Below, piece after piece: positions 21,590 through 33,253 of a stretch of 64,000 bases of DNA. The first letter of the stretch is position 1. The number at the start of each line of letters is the position of its first letter. Under the pieces are notes generated by a model. The model saw only the letters and a list, made by a program, of their open reading frames with translations. It was not told the DNA's origin and ran no database searches. The stretch is from contig NC_079490.1 of assembly GCF_020520425.1 (NCBI RefSeq), positions 51,686,517 to 51,750,516 on the forward strand. The letters run 5' to 3'. A program made the position numbers and the translations under genes. Source of the stretch: Spinacia oleracea (Eukaryota > Streptophyta > Magnoliopsida > Caryophyllales > Amaranthaceae).

Positions 21590-21907
21590 TTAATAACAAA
21601 ACCATAGAAAACAATCGATTATCACATTCGAATGCATCAATGTCGGACTCCTTCTCAAAATCCTCGAACGTGGCCTTTGATCACCATAAAACAACATCCT
21701 CTTGAAGAAAAACGGGGATTGACGATCTGAAAATCCAGGATGATGGAAGGAGATAGGTGAAGGGGGCGATGGAGATTGTGGAGATTGCGGAGATAGAGCT
21801 AGGGTTTCTAGAAAATGGAAGGGGAAGAAGATCTCAGTCGAGGAAAGAGAAATGGAAAACAAAGAGGAGCAAACCAGGCAGATGGCTGATGGAACACGTG
21901 GCACCAT
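21590..21907 (-). other. 105-codon Ser/Pro-rich open frame, probably not a gene
   Basis: An open frame from ATG at 21907, rich in Ser, Pro and Phe with no recognisable domain. It lies in the likely promoter region of the candidate transcript at 21545 and contains CT-rich tracts typical of plant 5' regions. I lean to promoter/UTR sequence rather than protein. Confidence 0.25.
21894..21902. promoter_or_regulatory. G-box / ABRE-like site ACACGTGGC
   Basis: ACACGTGGC matches the abscisic-acid response element core (ACGTGGC) and the G-box CACGTG bound by plant bZIP factors. It lies about 350 bp upstream of the candidate first exon at 21545 (minus strand). Function is inferred from the motif alone. 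Confidence 0.4.
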
Positions 21908-22034
21908 CCAACGTCATGGAAAAATCCAGTAATTAAGGTTGAAAGGTGGGGGCAAAATCGGCAGCACACTATTGCTGCAATAGTAACTTGAAGTTTGTAT
22001 GTTTTAAAGTGTTAGGATTGGGTTCGCAAAATAT

Positions 22035-22288
22035 GGTTTATACACCCGGGTGCACAATGCTCACAGTGCATCCTGTTTTTAAATGAACATGTAATTCAAA
22101 TACAAAGAACATATTGTTCATATCCAAAGAACATATAGCCAATGAACATATAATTCAAATCCATAGAACATATAGTTTAAATATTTCACTAGTATATGTA
22201 CATTGAAATCATTCTCAATGTTCTTTAGATTTTCAATAAATGTTCAACAGGGTGCACAATGAGCACTGTGCACCCGGGTGTATAATCC
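22035..22288. mobile_element. MITE with 37-bp terminal inverted repeats
   Basis: The left terminus GGTTTATACACCCGGGTGCA (from 22035) pairs with the complement of the right terminus, GGATTATACACCCGGGTGCA (ending 22288). The match extends about 37 bp through TGCTCA. The 254-bp interior is AT-rich with repeated GAACATAT motifs. Related sequence flanks both sides (ATTGGGTTCGC and ATTGCGGGTTCGC), which may be a long target duplication of the Mutator type. There is no coding capacity. Confidence 0.75.
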
Positions 22289-22469
22289 AAATTGCGGGTT
22301 CGCCACTGGTCGTGGTCCTTTTTTTTATTTATTTATTTTAGTCACTTGATTTAGATTGAATCATATTCTTTGTCAACCCGGCTTTCCTTCCCTCCAAAAT
22401 TCATGCAGCGAGAGGCTCCAAAAACATCAACCCCAACCTGTCAGTGAAGTTCAGAACATTGTTGAAGTA

Positions 22470-22880
22470 ACAGAAGGAAATGTGTCATTCACCAAGGTGC
22501 ATTAGTCTAATACAGAATACTAAGGTTCAAATTAATTACGAATAATTAATTCAGTAAGATCAAGTGATCGGAACAACTAGCTGGATCAATGTTTCCGATC
22601 AGTGAGTTATAATACTCATTAGGCTAACAGCTTACTCTTGACTGAACCTACAAGGTCACACCAATGACAGGAAACATATCGCCGGATTAAATGATATGAT
22701 ATTGGATCGTCAAATACGATATGATAAATAAATTGTCGAAATATAATTTAATTGCAACACGAAGAGCAATCCATGAGCCAAGTGCAAGGCCCATAGGCGC
22801 AGCGCTGGGCCAAAGGCCTTGCTGTTGTGGCCCGCGCAAGAGGCACAAAAAAGGGCAAAGAGTAATGTTGAAATACACTT
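22470..22880 (+). mobile_element. Diverged copia LTR fragment, opposite orientation
   Basis: Weakly but collinearly similar to the complement of the LTRs of elements A-C: AGAAGGAAAT, TTCACCAAGG, ATTCAGTAAGATCAAGTGA, CAGCTTACTCTTGACTGAAC and AGGTCACAC occur in the same order. It therefore represents an older, related LTR on the plus strand, and only part of it remains. It carries a GC-rich stretch (about 22775-22850) like the other LTRs. It abuts the 22884-22962 repeat. Confidence 0.6.
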
Positions 22881-22883
22881 TAT

Positions 22884-22962
22884 ATGACGCCTTATAGGCG
22901 TTCTTCAACTCAGCGCGCTATAAAGTTTATAAAACGGGTAAAAGAAGCGTCTTATATACCTA
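22884..22962. repeat. 80-bp direct repeat, left copy
   Basis: GACGCCTTATAGGCGTTCTTC followed by CTATAAAGTTTATAAAACGG is repeated in the same orientation at 52793-52872, on the other side of the retroelement nest. The copies are about 75-80% alike. The last five bases (ACCTA, 22958-22962) are the target duplication of element A. It probably belongs to a DNA transposon into which A inserted. Confidence 0.7.
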
Positions 22963-24119
22963 TGTTAGGTTATGATACATATGAACAACATAAATCATGC
23001 GGAAAAACCTTAATGCCAGGAATCATATTCATTGCACATAATCATATAATTAGTCCAGGATGCATACACTTTGTAGCGTGCCCTCCCTAGCTGCGCCCGA
23101 ACCGAACAAGAACAAGTCTTTAGGACTCCAAGTGTCGTCCCTCCGTAGAAAGTCCACAGCACGTGCGGATCCGCCTTAAGCTTGACCAACTAGAATCGCC
23201 CTTAAGGTTCTTAGAATTTTCGACTATTAGGGTGCAAGTGTTTGGCTGGTTTTTTGCTTGAAAATCTTACCGTTGAATACTTGAAAACTTCTGTATAAAT
23301 TTGTGAACCTAGGCACATATTTATAGAGTCATGGAAAAGGATTTAGAATCCTATTAGGATACCAATTTGTTTAATTAGAATCTTATTAAAACTCTATTAA
23401 ACAAATTCTATCTTTATTAGGATTAGGATTTAATCATAGAACAAATTCCATTAGCTTTAGGATTTGTATTGAACACAAGCGTTGCACAAGCACGAGCACG
23501 AGCCGCACAGCCCGCGCAAGCCTTGCGGCCAACGCGAGCAGCATAGCCCGCAGCCCACGAGCTCGGCGCGCACCATGGCCTTGCTGGGCTTGGCCTTGCG
23601 CTGGGCCTGGCGAGGCTTTGCTGCGTTGTGTTGATGCACATGGCTTGCTGGATGCGGGCCTGGCTTCGTGCTGGGCCTTCGTCTAGCAAGTCTCGTCTGA
23701 TGCTAATTCGTACGATGCGCTTCCGATTAAATTCCCGATTCCGGAATTCATTTCCGATACAAACAATATTTAACATTTCCGATTCCGGAATTAATTTCCG
23801 TTTCGAACAAATATTTAATATTTCCGTTTCCGGAATTATTTTCCGATTCCGATAATATTTCCGATTCGAGCAATATTTCCGTTTCCGGCAATATTTCCGA
23901 TACGATCCATATTTCCGTTTCCGGCAACATCTACGACTTGGATAATGTTTATATTTCCGATACGATCCATATTTCCGTTTCCGGCAATATCATCGTTTCC
24001 GGAGTATTCATTTACTTGCCTTTGACGATCTCAGCTCCCACTAAAACCAAGATCCTTCGATTCCGAATATCCATAGATGGAGTATTTTTTAATGTCATTA
24101 AATACTCGATCCGTTTACG
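22963..24119 (-). repeat. Element A 3' LTR, outer segment
   Basis: Begins TGTTAGGTTATGATACATATG and runs to the insertion point of element B. It contains the 3' LTR's GC-rich block (about 23470-23700) and the TTCCG array (about 23720-24000). The rest of this LTR resumes at 34651. Confidence 0.9.
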
Positions 24120-25511
24120 TGTTAGGTTATGATTCATATGACAGTTCATAAATCATGCGGAAAAACCATAAAGCCAGGAAACATATTATTTACACATAAT
24201 CATTTAGCATAGTTTAGATGCATACTCTTTGTTGCGTGCCTTCCCTAGCTGCGCCCGAACCGAACAAGAACAAGTCTTTAGGACTCCAAGTGTCGTCCCT
24301 CCGTAGATAGTCCACAGCACGTCCGGATCCGCCTTAAGATTGACCAACTAGAATCGCCCTTAAGGTTCTAATATTTTCGGTTAGGTAGGCAAGAATATTG
24401 GCTGATTTTTCTGCTTAAAAATCTTAGTTTTGAATACTTAAAACTTGTGTATAAATAATGACCCCTAGGCCTTTATTTATAGAGTTATGGAAAAGGAATC
24501 GTAATCCTAGTAGGATACGAATTAATTGAAATTAGAATCCTACATGAATTCTATTTAATTAATTTATCCAATTAGGAATAGGAATTTAATCATACACTAA
24601 CTCTTGTAGATTTAGGAATCACGCATGAGCACAAACTCACACACACACGGCAGCCACAAGGGCTGCCCATGTGCGTGCGAGCAGCAGCCCACGCAGCGCG
24701 GCCCACGCATCCGTGGCCTTGGCGCGCGCTGGGCCTGCCTTGCGGTAGGCCTGGGCGCTGCCTTGGCTGGGCTTGTGGCGCGCGTGCTTGCTGGGCGATG
24801 GCCCGGCTTCGTGCTGGGCCTTCGTCCGGCAGGCCTCGTCCGGCAGGCCTCGTCCGATGCTAATTCGTACGATACGCTTCCGATTAAATTTCCAGTTCCG
24901 GAATTTATTTCCGATACGAACAATATTTAATATTTCCGATTCCGGAATTAATTTCCGTTTCGAACAAATATTTAATATTTCCGTTTCCGGAATTATTTTC
25001 CGATTCCGGTAATATTTCCGATTCTGACAATATTTCCGTTTCCGGCAATATTTCCGATTCTGGTAATATTTCCATTTCCAATAATATTTTCCGATACGTA
25101 CCATGTTTCCGTTTCCGGCAACATCTACGACTTGGATAATATTCATATTTCCGATACGATCCATATTTCCGTTTCCGGCAATATCATCGTTTCCGGAGTA
25201 TTCATTTCTTGCCTGTGACGATCTTAGCTCCCACTGAAACCAAGATCCGTCGGTTCCGAATATTCATAGATGGAGTATTTAATGCCATTAAATACTTGAT
25301 CCGTTTACGTACTATTTGTGTGACCCTACGGGTTCAGTCAAGAGTAAGCTGTGGATTAATATCATTAATTCCACTTGAACTGAAGCGGCCTCTAGCTAGG
25401 CATTCAGCTCACTTGATCTCACTGAATTATTAACTTGTTAATTAATACTGAACCGCATTTATTAGACTTAACATAGAATGCATACTTGGACCAAGGGCAT
25501 TATTTCCTTCA
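24120..25511 (-). repeat. Element B 3' LTR (left)
   Basis: 1392 bp, TG...CA ends. Contains the conserved CTAGCTGCGCCCGAACCG block, a GC-rich block (24655-24860) and the TTCCG array (24880-25200). Followed by GTCTCCCACTTGTCC, the complement of the polypurine tract. Confidence 0.95.
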
Positions 25512-28500
25512 GTCTCCCACTTGTCCTTAGGGACAAGTGTGCATTTCCTAATTCCTTTGTCGCTCGATGCTTGCTCTTGAACATAAGGTAAGAGTTGTCA
25601 TCCTTATTATGTCCAGAGGCGTTCCTCGGTTTCAGAGTTCAACTGATCAAATAAACAGATAATCATAGCCTATGATTCATCCGAGCACGGCCATGCATTT
25701 CACAGTTTCTAGCTCTCCGAGTGGCCTTGTACAACTTTTAAGCATCTCATCCCGATTTATGGGAGGACAATCCCAATCTTGCGATCTTGAGATTAGACTT
25801 CGTTTGATAGGTGATTACCTGAGCGTTGCCTTTATAGCCTCCTTTTACGGTGCGACGGTTGGTCAACGTCAAAGCAACCAGTTCTCAAACAAGTAATCTC
25901 AAATCACTCAGGTATTGAGGATTTAGTGTCTAATAATTTAATGAAATTTACTTATGACAGACTTTCATCTCTTACAGTAAAGTTTCATAGGTCTTGTCCG
26001 ATACTAGTCTTCCCAAAGTAAGTATCTATGCAAATGATTATGACATTGCCATGTCCACATAGTTCAAGAAACAGAACTACTAGTCATCTTGCATTCTAGT
26101 CGTCTAACGTTTTCTATGCGTCCGATTTTATAGAAAACTCCGACTAGGGACCATTTTCAACCTTTGACATTCAAGTTCACTTGATAGACATTTCTTAGTC
26201 ACAGGACTGGTCCTGACAGTCTATCTTGAATATATCGTCAAATTGAAGGGACTCATCATTTAATACTAAACCAAGATTAAATGGAATATGAAAATACATT
26301 TCATATATGATAAATGTTCAACCCCAATGTTTTACAACCATGGGCCTCAAACCCATCTTCTAAAACAGTTCATGGAATTTCAAAGCTATGCTTGATTTCC
26401 AGTGCTACAATGTAAGTGTTGCTTCTCACTTGTTGCATAGGTTTAGTTATCATGCTTTGCCAATCTTAATATCCTTTTCATCGAATGTTCTTCGAGATAG
26501 ATGATAAGATCTTTTGAGTATGTTTATTTTGTGATCTAGTCTTTCTCGCTACAATGGTGGTTCTACGCATTTCTCAATGAAGAACCATCAAGTTAGCAGA
26601 CCTTTTTCTTGCTTCAAGAGTGGTTCTACGCATTTTTCAATGAAGAACCATCAAGCCAGCAGATAGGTGATCTTCCCAAGTTCAGTGAAGAACTCTTTAA
26701 ACAACCCTGTTTTATTGCTTCTTAGGCAATAATTACTTTTACTTCAACTGTATAGGTTGCTAGTGATGCTTTGTTTGGTTTTACCTATCCAAGCAGTTCA
26801 TAGATATGTGGAAGACTCTCCAACTATATCTTAGAACATAGAAATTATTATTTTAATTTCCCACGCAACAACTCATGGTCTCCAATCCATGTTGCCATTT
26901 CAAAACACGATGCTCTATAGCTCGTCCTTATCAATGGTTAACTCCAAAGGGTCTTGCTTGATCCTTTGCCAGTGTTTATGCGTGTAGCATCAATATTTAG
27001 CATATCTTTATTTCCTTGAATTCAAGAACTATTCCTTTGTACCTTTTCAAGTACCATAAGTATTCTTGATCTCAAACTAGTTGATCTTTACTTAGATCAA
27101 TAGAGATTGGTATATGTTCGTCATTGCTAAAGTCATACAATACGTTTTTGGCGATCCTCATATTATATCATACATGATAAGTTCTTTTGCAGAATAATTC
27201 CCAATTGAATTCTATTCATGTAACTTTAGCTCATCTAGTTTCAGTAGATACTAAATCCAGCTAAATTCTTTGACATATAATATAGGTTTAAGAATCTTAC
27301 TTAGATTCTTTGATGTTTAACTTAGTAAATGCTTATACATAGTTCAAACATCCTTTACTTAGATTTATTCATATGGGTCGAATATCTCCAATGGAGTCTT
27401 TCGTGTTTGATTTAGTAAATGCCATTACTTAATCCAAAACAATATCATAAGATCTTTGTAAATAGATCTTAATATCCAGTATGTACTAAGTTTCGCCATG
27501 GTCCATCATTGATGAATAATTTCAAATCTAAGTCATTAGCATTTGAATGTTGTTTCACAATAGAGAGATATGTGTGTGATACACATAGGACCAAATAAGT
27601 TTTTATGTACTCCCACTAAACTTCTTATATATCTATAAGAATCATGTATATTTTATGAAACTAAAATACTTATTAGCTTCACTAAAATACATTTCTAATT
27701 CCCAATTGCTTGCTTTAAATCTGTACTTAGATTTTATAAACTAGCTTTCTCTTTCAAGCATTTATTTGGATCCACAAATCCTATGACATACCATGTACAT
27801 AGTTTCTTCCAACATTTGATTGAGGAATACGTTTTGTCATCCAATTGCTATATGTACCAATATGCAATCATTGCTTGAATTATAGACTTGAGCATTACGA
27901 TTATGCATGAGGTTTCAACACAATTCACACCATGAATTTGCTTGTAACCTTTAGCAACTAATCTAGCTTTGTGTGTGAACACAATTCCATGTTTGATGGT
28001 TTTTATCCTTAAAACAAACTTGCAACCAATAGGTGTGAACCTATTCTTGCAAATCAACAAAATTTCAATTTTGTCATCAAAACATTGAGTATGTTTTATG
28101 GCCTTTAACCAATTAAACATATAGTCTATATATGGCCTCTAACCATTTTAGGGAATCTGGGTTTCGTCATAGCTTTCTTACAAGTCACTTCTTTTAGTTT
28201 GACTGCAAGTTGTAGGTTTCTTTACTATCTAATAGAAGAATTGCATAGTTTCAGTGACCTGAACTCCATGTTTCTTCACTATCTAATAGAAGAATCTCAT
28301 AGTTCCAGTGACTTGAACTCTATGCCTACTTGGGTATAGAACATCAAACATTAGAATATCAATAGCCACTTAAAGTCCTTTGAATATTCTGTTCTCCTTG
28401 AAGCACTTGTAAAGTCTTCTAAGAGATGTCTATTTTTTAAAGCCACTTCTAAAGTCCTTAAAGAATAAGTTCGGATTTTCTGAAGCACTTCGAAAAGCCT

Positions 28501-31500
28501 CCGGAATTTCCGTTTATGTTTGTTGTTCGCCTCGAAGACTTTCGAGGTCTATTTTCTCCCACTTGTCATTTTGGAAACGAATCTCCAAAGGACATTATTC
28601 CGAGCAAACAAACATTATGTTCTCAAAAATTCGTGGTAGAAACAATACCCTTGTGTCTCATTAGAATAAATCACAATGAAACATATATCTAGACTTGGGC
28701 CTTAGTTTGTCGAATGACAAACACTAAGCTCCCACTGAGTTTTGCAACTCTCTAGATATTTTATGAAAAGTTATTCTGAAATTACTTTTCAAAAGCTTTG
28801 ACGAATTTGGTTTAGTTTGGTGGTAGTTGAGCATTTTGTTTTAGAAATTATAGGAAAAGTCTTTATGATTCATCATTGATCGAATCAAGTACTAATCGAC
28901 TTCGATCATTCCAACTTAGATATGCCATATCTTATGGACCTAGATTGTGAAATTACAACACACAATCATTGATGATCATATTTGGTCTCAAGTAATCATC
29001 AACATGATCTAACCTAGATCTTTATGATTTCTTGCCAAGTGGATTTTATACTTCTGAATCTTTGAACTAGCCAAACAGATTCAACTTATATCACATTTGA
29101 GTAAATAAACCTATATTCACTCAAATCCATGTGAAATAATAAAGTCATAAAATCTTTCTTTAGCTTTGAACTCTATTGTCTAGGCGTTCTAACAATAGTT
29201 CATATCTTTTGTTACTTTCAACAAGTAAGACTAGTCGTCTTAAATTGATCTAGAAATCAATGAACTTTCAAAAGTCCATCAAAATAGAGCTTTTGAAGTT
29301 TAACTTATTGATATGGTCTAAGCAACAATGCCAAAGATTAGTGGAACTCAAATCAAGGGTTTGATTTGAACCTTAGTAAAGTTCTTTAAAGAGTTGTTTG
29401 TTTTAATCAAGCATATTGACTCAACCTGTAATTGACCATTTCATTCAAATAAACAAACAAACATTGTTTTTGTTCTTCTGAATGTGAGTCTTTCTGTGTT
29501 TGAAACAGAAATTTAGGTATGCTGATTATGGAACAAAGTAGCCATTAAGTTCCAGCCTTTGAAAGGACTTAAAACAAACTAGATGACCCTACAATTAATG
29601 TAGCAATGCCATGCTTCATTTCCCACTTGTAGGTCATTAGTGTATCCTAGCTTCCATTGTTTGAGTTATTACCGAAGTAAGAACCTCAAGCGGTATATGA
29701 TACCAAGGAAGTTTGATTGCTAGGTCACTTCTCTTTAAACATAAACTTATAGGTAGAAACGGAATCGTAAATTCCTTTCATTTGTTCCTCGTTTTCCTAT
29801 TTCTTGTACCCTTTCTTATAGTCTTAAGAATTGAATTCTTTAGTGTTGACTTTTATACTTTGTTAGACATGTCCAATGTCACCAACAAGGTTCTTTACCA
29901 TTTTAATTTATGTTGAATATTTTGTTTCAACTAGATGATCTTACCAGAAGCTTCTAAAGTTCTCTAAGCATCGATCTATTCGAATGTCTAGGGACTAGAC
30001 TCATTCGAGAATTAAATGGACAAAGATATTAGGTTGTTAACCATTGGTAAGGCTGAGCGTTTAAACTCAATGCTTTACGATCTCAAAACTACATTGTATT
30101 TTGAATTCACAAGCACCAATTGGTTTGCCATTCGATTTTGATATTCGAAAACAACCATAAAAGTCGCTATAAGAAACGTACACTTTAAATTGCTCACTTT
30201 CTCTCATTTCCGTGAATCGTTCTTGGATTCACTACCAATCGAGGAAATTTACTGTTACCTTTCTAAAAGGATTTATTGCAGTGCAAGATATTTAATTATA
30301 AACAATAATTAAAACATTCATTGAAGCATGCAAAGTCTAAACATTTATCATGAGTAATAACTTGAAAATGAAAGCAATCATGCAATCTAAGCAAGTCATT
30401 AGCATTTTATTCGAATTATGTGTTCCGGCAGGTGTGAATAAAATGATTCCAAGATCCTAAAATCATTGAAGAACTAAGCACAGTTTGTCGACTTAATCCT
30501 AGAATATCTTAGGTAAGCAAAAGCCTTTTGCTAATAGTCTAGAAACTATTCTTGGTTGATAGGTACGTCTAAGAACTTATTAGGTAAACCTATCGAATTT
30601 GCCACGACATAAAAGGACTCCTTACTTATATCGTTGAGTTTCACCAAAACTAACATGTACTCACAATTATTTGTGTACCTTGCCCCTTTAGGACCAATAA
30701 GTAACACCTCGCTGAGCGAAAACTATTACTAGATTGATGTAAAGGATATCCAAGCAAGTGTATATTTTGGCATGGCACCTTTTAACTCAATTTTTAAGTT
30801 TGGAACTTAAGGCTCTTACTATGTTGGTTAGATTTTAAGTGAACTAAAATCCTTAATCATGCAACATAATCAAGCTTTTGATCTCATGCATTTTAAGACA
30901 TATTTAAAACAATAAATAACTTAAAACATGCATAAGATATTTGTGATCTAGTATGGCCCGACTTCATCTTGAAGCTTTGACTTCAAAGTCCGTCTTGAAA
31001 ATCTCCGTGGGAGGCACCATTTTCTTCAAATAGGATAAGCTATAACTAATTACAACTATTTGATGGTTCGCAGACCATATTTGAATTGAAAAATAACTTT
31101 GGTACTTTAGACCAATTACATTCAAATTAATGGTACGCAGACCATATTTTCTATCCTATTTGGGCCATACTAGTCACTTCATAACCTGCAAAACAGTACA
31201 TATACAATATATACCATTCACCCATTCATTATCATGAATGGCCCACATAGCTGGTTAGTAAAACACATTATGCATCACGTAAACATTTGCAGCAATTAAT
31301 CAAGGGCACCAATAATCTACCAATTATTCAGTCCTTATTAATTCTAATCAAGTTGTTTTAACCTTAAGGATTTGTAGACCTAATCAAGAGTTTATGACTA
31401 AAAAGCGCTCCCACTTAAACCAATAAATTCATATGCTTTACCAATTTTAAACATAAAAATGTATTTCTAGTCTAACCGGAAACATACAAATTTAATTAAA

Positions 31501-31734
31501 ATTTAAAGCTCATATCAATTTATAATTGAATCCAAAAATTTAATTTAATTTCAGTCGTATTTAAATTAATTCATGATTTTAATTTTAGTAAAATAATTAG
31601 AATAAATAACATTTATTATAATTATAATATTCAAAATTAAAATCCAAGAAAATAATTCAAATTATTAATTTTAAAATTAATTAAAATTACGTGAACTGAA
31701 ATTTTCAAATTAAACATTCAAAACGATCTAATCG

Positions 31735-32500
31735 TAACGCAAACACCCTACGCGTTGCACGCCCATGGACCGTACGCACACAACCATTGCTGGCCATGTG
31801 CGCGCAGCCCATGCGCTCGTCGCATAGCTGCTGCTTCCCTATCGCAAGCCTCCGCACGCATTGGTGCTCGCTGCGCGCGCCAGCGCTCATCGCACGCGAG
31901 CTATCGCTCGCAGTGCGCGCGCGCGACATCGCTCGCTGGGCGCGCGACATCGCTCGCTGGGCGCGCGAGCCATCGCTCGCTGGGCGCGCGAGCCATCGCT
32001 CGCTGGGCGCGCGACATCGCTCGCTGGGCGCGCGACATCGCTCGCTGTGCGCGCGAGCCATCGCTCGCTGGGGCGCGACATCGCTCGCTGGGCGGGCGAC
32101 ATCGCTCGCTGTGCGCGCGAGCCATCGCTCGCTGGGGCGCGACATCGCTCGCTGGGCGGGCGACATCGCGCGCTGTGCGCGCGAGTAATGCTGGGCGCAG
32201 CGCTCGTGGCACGCGAGCTTGCGCTCGCTGCGCGCGAGGCTGCGCGCTCTTGTGCGAGGCAGCGCGCGTTGTGGCGCAGCTCGCTTGCTGCCCACACGCG
32301 ACTGCCTTGGCTCGCCCTTCGCCCATGCCCATTCGTTCATTGCTCGTGGCACACGACACAAGGCAGGGCTGCTGCCTTGTGCTCGTGCACTACGCCCTTG
32401 CTCATTGCATTCGTGCCGCACGGGCGACGAGCTCCCTTGCTCGTCGTCGCATGCCCGCATTATACAACACCCCTTAAGGGTAACACGAAGCGTCCATTGC
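31735..32500 (-). repeat. GC-rich island in the element B leader
   Basis: A sharply bounded island of about 765 bp, very rich in GCGC and CGAGCG, in otherwise strongly AT-rich leader sequence. Its side nearest the 5' LTR holds a block conserved with A and C (GACGAGCTCCCTTGCTCGTC, then the palindrome CCCTTAAGGG at 32471). The overlapping long frames on both strands result from the composition and the 21-bp repeats and are not treated as genes. Confidence 0.85.
31921..32186. repeat. Twelve-unit 21-23 bp tandem array
   Basis: Twelve units of the form GACATCGCTCGCTGGGCGCGC, alternating with a two-base-longer variant that begins GAGCCATCG. The last three units repeat the previous three as a block of about 65 bp, showing higher-order duplication. 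The island of elements A and C lacks this array. Confidence 0.92.
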
Positions 32501-33253
32501 TTCGTGCGTGCAAGTTTTATGAACGAATCGCATAAAAATTTAAAATTTATATTTAAAATTAATGACAAATTAATAAATAATATTAATTTCATAATTTTAG
32601 GGCGAAAAATCGAAAATTTATTATCCAATTGATTTCCGATTGTTATGGATTCAAGTCTAGGTCATAAAAATTTAAAATTTATCGTAAATTTACAATTTTT
32701 ATGGTGGTTTTTAATCATAGGTTTCTAATTAAATTACAATTAATTATGAAAATCAAATTAATTCTAAATTATTCTAATTTTCAACAAATTAATCATAATT
32801 ACAAATTAGATTGCATAATTAACAAGACTAGGCATTCAAACTTGTTAAACATATGCAGTAGGTCAATCAAAAATTCAAGATTTATCAACAAGAATCGCAA
32901 ATATTTAATTTAACATCTTAAATTTACGAAATTTTGCATTCGAAAAACTAAAGCCTTCGAAAAGTCATAGTTAGGCTTCGAATTTGAGAATTCTGGGTTC
33001 GGCCGAAAAACACTATTTTTGTCAAAATTTTAGAATGCCTTTTACATGCGGAATTGACACAAAAATCACTCGATTTGGATGAGTAACGAAGAAACTGCCG
33101 AAAAACTGCGTACGTATAATTAAATAAACGCAATTTGCAATTAATTAACAATTACGAAAATTAATCACCCCTTTTAATTCTTGCAAATTTGTAATATTTA
33201 ACCATGTTCATGCAATTTAGATTATGAAAATAATAAGGGGCTCGTGATACCAC

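Larger units (their letters stand above)
25512..33253 (-). mobile_element. Element B internal region
   Basis: The 3' section (25512-26300) and the leader (about 30300-33253) are closely related to those of element A. The centre is AT-rich and decayed. A 90-codon remnant at 27848-28120 still resembles the start of copia reverse transcriptase (VFTHKARLVAKGYKQIHGV). The same decayed centre is found in element C, collinearly. I see no host gene here. Confidence 0.85.

Noticed and set aside
24612-25164. Frames such as GNMNIIQVVDVAGNGN or HTHGSHKGCPCACEQQ in the LTRs (also at 33746, 38562, 47030, 51600)
   Set aside because: They are translations of the TTCCG array and GC-rich block of the LTRs, repeated in each copy, and are not genes.
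31921-32186. Regular short repeat array considered as CRISPR
   Set aside because: Units are directly adjacent without unique spacers, in a plant retroelement leader; this is a minisatellite.
31705-32632. Several long overlapping open frames on both strands, up to 307 codons, Arg/Ala/Ser-rich
   Set aside because: They arise from the 21-bp (seven-codon) tandem array and extreme GC content of the element B leader. All frames stay open together and none has a domain.
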